From Nautilus pompilius (lineage: Eukaryota; Mollusca; Cephalopoda; Nautilida; Nautilidae): a stretch of 64,000 nt of DNA. A model generated the notes under the pieces. That model saw only the letters and a program-made list of their open reading frames with translations. It ran no database searches and was not told where the DNA came from. Location of the stretch: the NCBI GenBank assembly GCA_018389105.1, contig JACATO010000171.1, forward strand, positions 62,001 to 126,000, in the 5' to 3' direction. Position 1 is the first letter of the stretch. Every line of letters begins with the position of its first letter. Both the position numbers and the translations under genes were made by a program. Below, piece by piece: positions 60,401 through 64,000 of this stretch.

Positions 60401-60622
60401 CAGCTGCTCTGAAAGATGAAAACTCTCAGCAGATTCAGACACCATGGGATTTACCTAAAGTAGTTTGATGTTCTCTTTTTTTTTTCCCACAGGCTTAATT
60501 TCAGGAACATGCTCGACGCATACTCCGAGATGTTTGGTACTCGTTGGATGGTGCTGTGGCTGTTTCCCTGCAGGCGTAGACAGTCCACTTCTCTGGGAGG
60601 CTGTTCCACAATGGCTGTCTGA
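30089..60622 (+). CDS. ZDHHC21: DHHC-type palmitoyltransferase, ZDHHC21-like, whole locus, 7 coding exons
   Basis: Spliced CDS is join(30089..30410,31481..31582,34020..34131,34549..34687,35598..35714,37678..37721,60493..60622): 966 nt, 321 residues plus stop. Every junction is GT...AG and in phase. By family, this is a multipass membrane enzyme that attaches palmitate to protein cysteines through an acyl-enzyme intermediate. Predicted membrane segments: 69-93, 100-122, 190-212 and 231-256. The cysteine-rich domain (about 145-190) has C149/C152, HHC 161-163, C166, C169 and DHHC at 174-177 (catalytic C177), then PWINNCVG. TTLD (267-270) stands where most members have TTxE. The FGTRW block (293-297) followed by LFPCRRR matches the ZDHHC21 tail. 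Starting at M52 gives 270 residues, close to the 265 of the human protein. Confidence 0.93.
31481..31582 (+). CDS. ZDHHC21: ZDHHC21-like exon 2: TM2 and linker
   Basis: Acceptor TTCTTTCCAG, donor CAG|GTAGGC. Encodes residues 108-141: [19 protein letters not shown], then the DPG-like NPGSIP (127-132). The DPG motif (usually D/T-x-x-D-P-G, here TTNPG) marks the cytosolic side of TM2 in DHHC enzymes. Phase 1 in and phase 1 out. Confidence 0.92.
31805..31821. repeat. (AT)n microsatellite
   Basis: Short TA run in DHHC intron 2. Longer ones occur at about 44713-44736 and 61318-61340. Confidence 0.85.
32740..33790 (-). mobile_element. Decayed non-LTR retrotransposon (LINE) 3' part
   Basis: In DHHC intron 2, minus strand. 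[20 protein letters not shown] followed by [14 protein letters not shown] matches the (V/K)YLGV.LD..L....H.......K......L block at the C-terminal side of LINE reverse transcriptases. Further down, a decayed RNase H-like stretch ([13 protein letters not shown]..) can be guessed. Full of stops. Confidence 0.55.
34020..34131 (+). CDS. ZDHHC21: ZDHHC21-like exon 3: DHHC cysteine-rich domain
   Basis: Acceptor TTATCAG, donor TG|GTAAAT. Residues 142-178 plus part of W179 carry CRIC (149-152), [10 protein letters not shown] (160-169) and VRMDHHCPW. These are the zinc-binding ligands and the catalytic DHHC. All family residues appear intact, so the protein should be catalytically competent. Confidence 0.96.
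34549..34687 (+). CDS. ZDHHC21: ZDHHC21-like exon 4: end of the CRD and TM3
   Basis: Acceptor GACATCAG, donor AAA|GTGAGT. The first base completes the CPW tryptophan. [20 protein letters not shown] (180-199) is the invariant NNCVG..N...F motif running into TM3. The exon ends [11 protein letters not shown]. Residues 180-225. Confidence 0.95.
35598..35714 (+). CDS. ZDHHC21: ZDHHC21-like exon 5: TM4
   Basis: 117 nt, phase 0 at both ends; acceptor CCACCAG, donor ACT|GTAAGT. Encodes residues 226-264, [20 protein letters not shown] and on through [18 protein letters not shown]. It corresponds to the TM4 segment before the TTxE region. Confidence 0.92.
35870..36056 (-). mobile_element. tRNA-derived SINE
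   Basis: In DHHC intron 5. On the minus strand an A-box-like GGTTCAATGGGCTAAAACAC (about 36012-36035) is followed about 60-70 bp later by a B-box-like AAGTTCAAGACC (about 35958-35969), the normal spacing for a tRNA-derived Pol III promoter. The tail continues towards 35870. Confidence 0.6.
36230..37140. repeat. Internally duplicated unclassified repeat in DHHC intron 5
   Basis: Similar segments recur. TAATCTACATAAAAAGTTCT (about 36355) resembles TTATCTATGTAGAATGTTCT (about 36855). GTGGTGCAACAGTATGG (about 36401) resembles GATGGTGCAACAGGTAC (about 36724). GAGATATCTCGG (about 36650) resembles CCATATCTCGG (about 36992). It is probably an old transposon with repeated modules. Confidence 0.3.
37678..37721 (+). 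CDS. ZDHHC21: ZDHHC21-like exon 6: TTxE-equivalent segment
   Basis: A 44-nt micro-exon with acceptor TTTCTTTCAG and donor AC|GTGAGT. It encodes [14 protein letters not shown] and two bases of T279. Human ZDHHC21 has TTSIEKM here. Too short for ORF-based detection; found by extending the family alignment. Confidence 0.88.
38074..38140. mobile_element. pogo/Tigger-like transposon terminus
   Basis: TACAGTGCAACCTGTGGCTA, then TAATGGAAG, CTTTAATGAAGACCACC and TTTTAACAAGGCC resemble the CAGTNNAACCT...TAACGACCACC...TAACAAGG pattern at the ends of Tigger-type elements. The opposite end was not located. Confidence 0.4.
39612..41290 (-). mobile_element. Decayed Tc1-like transposon D
   Basis: In DHHC intron 6. 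Minus-strand pieces: KKPH-like sequence, KVIWS (usual KVIWSDE), [14 protein letters not shown], and a C-terminal [19 protein letters not shown] resembling DLNPIEHLW...... The left end, TACAGTGCCCTGCTATAATA at 39612, is typical of Tc1 terminal repeats. A possible right end, ACCAAATTACACATACAGTA, lies near 41268-41288, giving the expected length of about 1.7 kb. The right limit is uncertain. Confidence 0.6.
44306..44704. mobile_element. pogo-like MITE
   Basis: The left end TACAGTGGATTCCCTTTTAA and the inverted right end (minus strand TACAAAGGAATCCCCTCTTG) form imperfect terminal repeats that start at TA. About 400 bp, AT-rich, non-coding. TIRs beginning CAGTGGATTCCC are typical of pogo/Tigger derivatives. 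Confidence 0.55.
45977..46245. repeat. Minisatellite, about 50-bp unit, about 5 copies
   Basis: TTAGAAGATCCAGTTCTGG, then TCAAAACAATNGCANTTA and CTGNTA, recur at about 46014, 46055, 46103, 46152, 46202 and 46226. Confidence 0.65.
48490..48575 (+). mobile_element. mariner transposase fragment
   Basis: The plus strand reads [20 protein letters not shown] before a stop. It matches the mariner block DE(T/S)[12 protein letters not shown].(E/Q)W around the second catalytic Asp, which is lost here (HNK for GDE). Upstream sequence is too decayed to follow. Confidence 0.7.
49440..49910. repeat. AT-rich degenerate repeat
   Basis: ATTATTTGAAATTATTTTGA and TTTTGATGATATGTNATGCT variants recur several times. 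It is probably a decayed tandem array; the unit is unclear. Confidence 0.35.
50200..50800. promoter_or_regulatory. GC-richer complex block, candidate conserved noncoding element
   Basis: Within the AT-rich intron this stretch has high sequence complexity, no long frame and no transposon signature. It includes ATTTGCAT (octamer) near 50722 and TGCCCTCTAG (50671-50680), a near match to an inverted CTCF core. Conservation is inferred from appearance only. Confidence 0.25.
52350..52720. promoter_or_regulatory. Complex block, candidate conserved noncoding element
   Basis: Composition and complexity differ from the flanking simple AT-rich sequence. No coding frame or repeat signature was seen. Speculative. 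Confidence 0.18.
54240..54720. promoter_or_regulatory. Complex block with CCAAT and octamer motifs
   Basis: Contains CTGATTGGTCA (inverted CCAAT box, about 54518) and GATTTGCAT (about 54537) within 25 bp, in otherwise non-repetitive sequence. It could be an intronic enhancer or an alternative promoter. Confidence 0.22.
55185..55650. repeat. Minisatellite, unit about 50-75 bp, about 8 copies
   Basis: GATACTTGANAGGTTTGAGT followed by GANGGTATATGTGAG recurs at about 55189, 55241, 55303, 55380, 55453, 55494, 55541 and 55600. Confidence 0.65.
58296..58309 (+). promoter_or_regulatory. CTCF-type site CCACCAGGGGGCAG
   Basis: Matches the bilaterian CTCF core CCASYAGRKGGCAS at every position. It lies 2.2 kb before the last DHHC exon, inside a GC-richer block at about 58160-58350. 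Occupancy is untested. Confidence 0.4.
60493..60622 (+). CDS. ZDHHC21: ZDHHC21-like exon 7: C-terminal tail
   Basis: Acceptor TTTTTTCCCACAG; the first G completes T279. It reads [20 protein letters not shown], then [20 protein letters not shown], then AV and TGA at 60620-60622. SE(M/V)FGTRW...LW..P.R.R is characteristic of ZDHHC21. The spacing from TT to FGTRW is two residues shorter than in human, so no exon need be missing from the 22.8-kb intron before it. Confidence 0.93.
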
Positions 60623-62510
60623 AAAGAGAAAACCATATCCTCACTTGATTGCATTCTGCTGAACAGCGAATCATATTTCAAAGGAATACTGCAGCAACAT
60701 TTTTTTTCCAAAGATCAGATTTGGTCCATAGCCTTTTCACCTACAGGACTGTTTGTAAATGGTTTGTTTTAGGGTTTCATAAGAGTTAAAGAATTCACCA
60801 GTATTGTTTCTGAAGTAAATGTTTCTACACCCACCCACCCACACACACACACACAATGACAATGAAAGAAATATCCACAAGCATCATTATTAATTAAAAT
60901 ACTTTTTTAAAATGTTGGTGATTTTGTTAAGGAATTTCTGAGTGTTACAGAATGTGTTTTTTTTTCTTTCTCTCTTTCAAGCAGGAAAAAACAATGACAG
61001 ACGAGCAGGGGGGGGGGACATTACCACAAATTTGCTAAGCCATCTGCATTCAATGTTGAAGGCTAATATTTGCTCAGTCTTAGTATGATAAATTATTATA
61101 GTGTCATCTTTTGAATCGATATTTCTTTCTTAAGTCCTTTTACAATCATATTTTTCATCTTGTACTTAACTAGAAAACAAAAACAGAAGAAAACCCTTCA
61201 AGGGTGATATAGTATCCACTTGGAAGCCTAAGAACATGTTCCAACTCCCACCAGCTGCTTAGTTTAGTTTATGGGTTTGAGGAGATCCAATATTCACTTG
61301 AAATTTTATGGGGAGATGTATATATATATATATATATATTTTTTGACAGATTAGTTTCAAATGTCTGTGTTGGGATCTGAGGGTTGGCGATCAAGAGCCC
61401 CCCCATTTTTGACTTTATTAACAACAAAAAATTTTTTAAGTTAAATGAAAATAATTCATTAAATAATAAAATAAATAAATAAATAAAAACTCGGCAAGTC
61501 TTGATATTATAAAAGTTTTAGGGGTGATTGGAATGAATAATACCCAGTGGAAATTGTTAAATACACCAGTGTCAAAAGTTCAGAAATCACAATTATAGCC
61601 ATTCCCTTGCCCCCCAAGGGACATTGTCTGGCTTCCTGCCTCATTATACGAACTGCGCTAAACAGCAAGTTGGTGTTGGAAACTACACCTCTGTGTCTGG
61701 GGGCTTAAGTTAATGTTTTATAGTTCAACAACTGCTCGATGACTTTTCTGTTTGTTATATATGTTTTTTCCATTAGCTTGTCTGATGTGTGCCTGTGCAT
61801 GCCAAGGTTGTGCGCGCTACCTGTGGTGTATTGATGTGTGCTGTATGCAAGCGTACGCCCTTGACGAGTTTGCTTGTGACCACTGTTAGATAAATGTTTT
61901 GCTTCTCAGACAGGCTTTCTAGTGATATAGAATGCAATGCTGCCTCACACCAATTCATCCTTGCTCTAAAGAGGCAGGCACTACTAATTTCTGTTGTTTT
62001 TTTTTTTTTCATACTAAATCTAATTGTCTCAAGTTAACAGATGCGTGTAAGAAAGAATTGGCTCAGCAACACTTCCATGTCAGTGACCACCAGCAGCTGG
62101 TGTTTTTGAGCTAGAAAGACTGGTTATCCAAAATGCTGTAGTTTATTAATAAAAACAGAGTTGATTTTCTTGATAAATAAACAAACACTTGAGGTAGTAC
62201 CTACATTGTTAAACTTGTATACTTTTCTAACATGTGTTTGAAACTGTATCTCTCCCGTCAGGAAAATTAGAAACACCAAAGTTATGTCATAATTGCAGTG
62301 TTTTATAATGGTCAATTGTGAAAGATGGTGAGCTACATGGGGTCTGACATCACTTTCTTTTTAAAAAGAGCTCAAAAACACATGCTGGTTGTCTCCAGTG
62401 GCATTCTGTATGATGTACATAACAAAATTTATAAATTATATTTTTTACATTTTGTATTTTAGAATTTTGGTTATTTGTAAATATGTCTTGTAATTTTCCA
62501 AAAATAAAGT
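60623..62510 (+). other. Probable 3' UTR and flank of the DHHC gene
   Basis: No coding sequence follows the stop. AATAAA motifs occur in the (AAAT)n run at about 61463-61488, near 62145 and 62175, and at about 62502. The last, in AAAAATAAAGTTTTG, looks like a genuine poly(A) signal. The true end cannot be fixed without RNA. Confidence 0.35.
61318..61340. repeat. (TA)n microsatellite
   Basis: About 11 TA dinucleotides in the 3' flank of the DHHC gene. Confidence 0.85.
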
Positions 62511-62519
62511 TTTGAAAAA

Positions 62520-64000
62520 TCTTTTGGAAATTTTCTGTTAGATCATTTTGGTGGATTCGATAAACACATTTCATCAACCTTAAACATATTTAATATACTG
62601 TCAAGAGCCATAAACATACCAGAAGGAAACAACGTATGATGTGACTAGTAGTGGCAAGCACTGCCCACCTTAAACTTTCGGTGATTTCTCTCTCTTCATT
62701 TGGAGGATTGATAACTGAGGAAATTTATGTGAAAGGCTTTTTTAAAAAAAAGAGATAATGAATGTCTTTCTAATATTTATTTATAAGATTTATTTTTCAA
62801 TAAATAGGCACACCACTATGGTTTGTTTTACAACAGAACTGGTCACATCATGTAGTCCTCAGCAGACTGGCTCTTGAAAAATACTGCTGGCAGGAAAGTT
62901 TTGCTTGATAAATAAATCAGGATCATATGAAACTTGTTCAAAATGTTTTTTTTTTTTCAGGTGGGCTCTACAGCAAGAGAGGCTAGAATTGTGACATGAT
63001 TTCATTGAGCCAATTGGCCAATCACATTTGAAGAAAGTTCTCATTCAGTCTTTACTCCCTCCCTTTTCTGCCTCATATTAACTACGTTAGACCAATTTCT
63101 CACCTTGGTATGACATTTAAAGCACCTCTTACCAAGTGGGTTTTGTAAACATTTTAATTTTTTTCTTTTGTTCTAATGACCTATTGAGATATACAGCAAA
63201 CCGCTACCATTAAAGAGAGAGAAATTTTGAAACTTGCATACTGTGCTTTTTATTAGAGAAGATGTCTATATACTTTAATCATATCACCTATAAGGGACGT
63301 ATTGGCCAAATAGGACAACCAAAGCCTTGGTCGTGATTGAAAGTATACCAAACAGCCTATGTAGCTCTTCTGAGAATGATCCGCCTGTAGTGTGTACCCC
63401 AGATGTGGCTTAACTAAGACCGCTCTCTCCCATGATGGTCAGCTTGGACATTTAGTGTCATCTTGTCATATGGGAACCTTTGTAGTTGTGTTGTTGTTTC
63501 ACATCACAGTCTCACTGAGGATAGTGGAAACAATGAGATTGGTGGAGCATTAATATCTAAATAAAAATACGTTGCCATTTTACAATACTTAGTTTAATTG
63601 GAAACTGTTAACATTGTGAAAATTTGCATTAGTTGCTGAATGAATGATTTCAGTCATTGACATTATTGGTTCCTGTTTAGCTGGTTATTTTATTGCCATC
63701 ACACTTAAGCTTTTCATAGTTTCTGCGTAGAAACGTAATGACGTCACAAATAGATAATTGCTTCAAAACTAAGCTTGGTTCAAACAAATTCATTTTACTG
63801 AAATGAGTTTGATCTTGAGCTGTTTGGAGAACCTACGAAAACCTGGTGTTAAAACCTATTTTAAGATTGGCATCTCTGCAACACGATATCAGACTGATTG
63901 GTCATGCAAGATAAAGACTGGCTTCAACAGAGACTGAAAGGGGAAGAGATCTGTCGACAGTTCAGACAAGGTTTCTCAGTTCTACTTTCACAAGGTCGAA
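62520..64000. other. 3' intergenic sequence, no gene recognised
   Basis: AT-rich with only chance frames. CpG becomes somewhat more frequent again after about 63280. Confidence 0.4.
63739..63746. promoter_or_regulatory. CRE palindrome TGACGTCA
   Basis: Perfect CREB/ATF consensus near the window end. It could belong to a promoter of the next gene. Confidence 0.25.

Larger units (their letters stand above)
37722..60492 (+). other. DHHC intron 6, 22.8 kb
   Basis: A single intron makes up three quarters of the locus. Besides the listed elements it is AT-rich and CpG-poor, with only chance frames of up to about 110 codons (for example 46646-46978, 52753-53076). None has paired splice sites or a recognised family. 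Stretches 41300-44300, 46270-48450, 56100-58150 and 58650-60450 show nothing further I can support. Confidence 0.7.

Noticed and set aside
60465-60662. 65-codon plus-strand frame and 86-codon minus-strand frame at the last DHHC exon
   Set aside because: Both are out of frame with the exon that carries FGTRW and joins exon 6 in phase.

Overview
The window is nuclear DNA of an animal, most likely an invertebrate and plausibly a mollusc or other lophotrochozoan. There are no bacterial-style operons. The two recognisable genes are split by long AT-rich introns with GT...AG borders. Decayed Tc1/mariner copies, a Penelope-like element, a LINE, tRNA-derived SINEs, MITEs and degenerate minisatellites fill the rest. 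The species assignment is inference; no single feature proves it.

Gene 1 (plus strand, 9454-21620) encodes a secreted TGF-beta superfamily ligand of the BMP/nodal type. I rebuilt it from three exons (9454-9748, 17077-17247, 20989-21620) whose splice phases all fit, giving 365 residues: signal peptide, prodomain, RSRR cleavage site and a seven-cysteine mature domain that ends Cys-Lys-Cys-Tyr. The middle exon has no usable internal start and was found by looking for the missing prodomain segment. Intron 1 is largely a degenerate satellite in which a unit of about 60 bp flanks a dimeric unit of about 125 bp.

Gene 2 (plus strand, 30089-60622) encodes a DHHC palmitoyltransferase whose closest family member is ZDHHC21. 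Seven coding exons are in phase and give 321 residues, or 270 if the second in-frame ATG is used. Exons 1-6 lie within 7.6 kb; the last exon, which holds the FGTRW block typical of ZDHHC21, lies 22.8 kb further on. That intron holds transposon remnants, two minisatellites, several GC-richer blocks that resemble conserved noncoding DNA, and a perfect CTCF-type consensus.

By region: 1-9000 has no recognised host gene, but is CpG-rich and carries two decayed minus-strand Tc1-like transposons. 9000-21950 is the ligand gene. 22480-24520 is a degenerate minisatellite. 24640-26250 is a CpG-retaining stretch with an ETS-like site, a 4-copy minisatellite with a built-in hairpin and a 49-codon ORF; it may hold the start of gene 2. 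27600-30000 has a decayed Tc1 copy and a decayed Penelope-like element. 30089-60622 is gene 2. 60623-64000 is its 3' flank, with several AATAAA signals.

A clear base-composition boundary lies near 26 kb. CpG is common to its left and scarce to its right. This fits the mosaic DNA methylation of invertebrates, in which bodies of broadly expressed genes are methylated and lose CpG. No undescribed multi-gene system was found; the most informative results are the hidden ligand exon, the unusual ligand C-terminus, the nested intron satellite and the CpG boundary.
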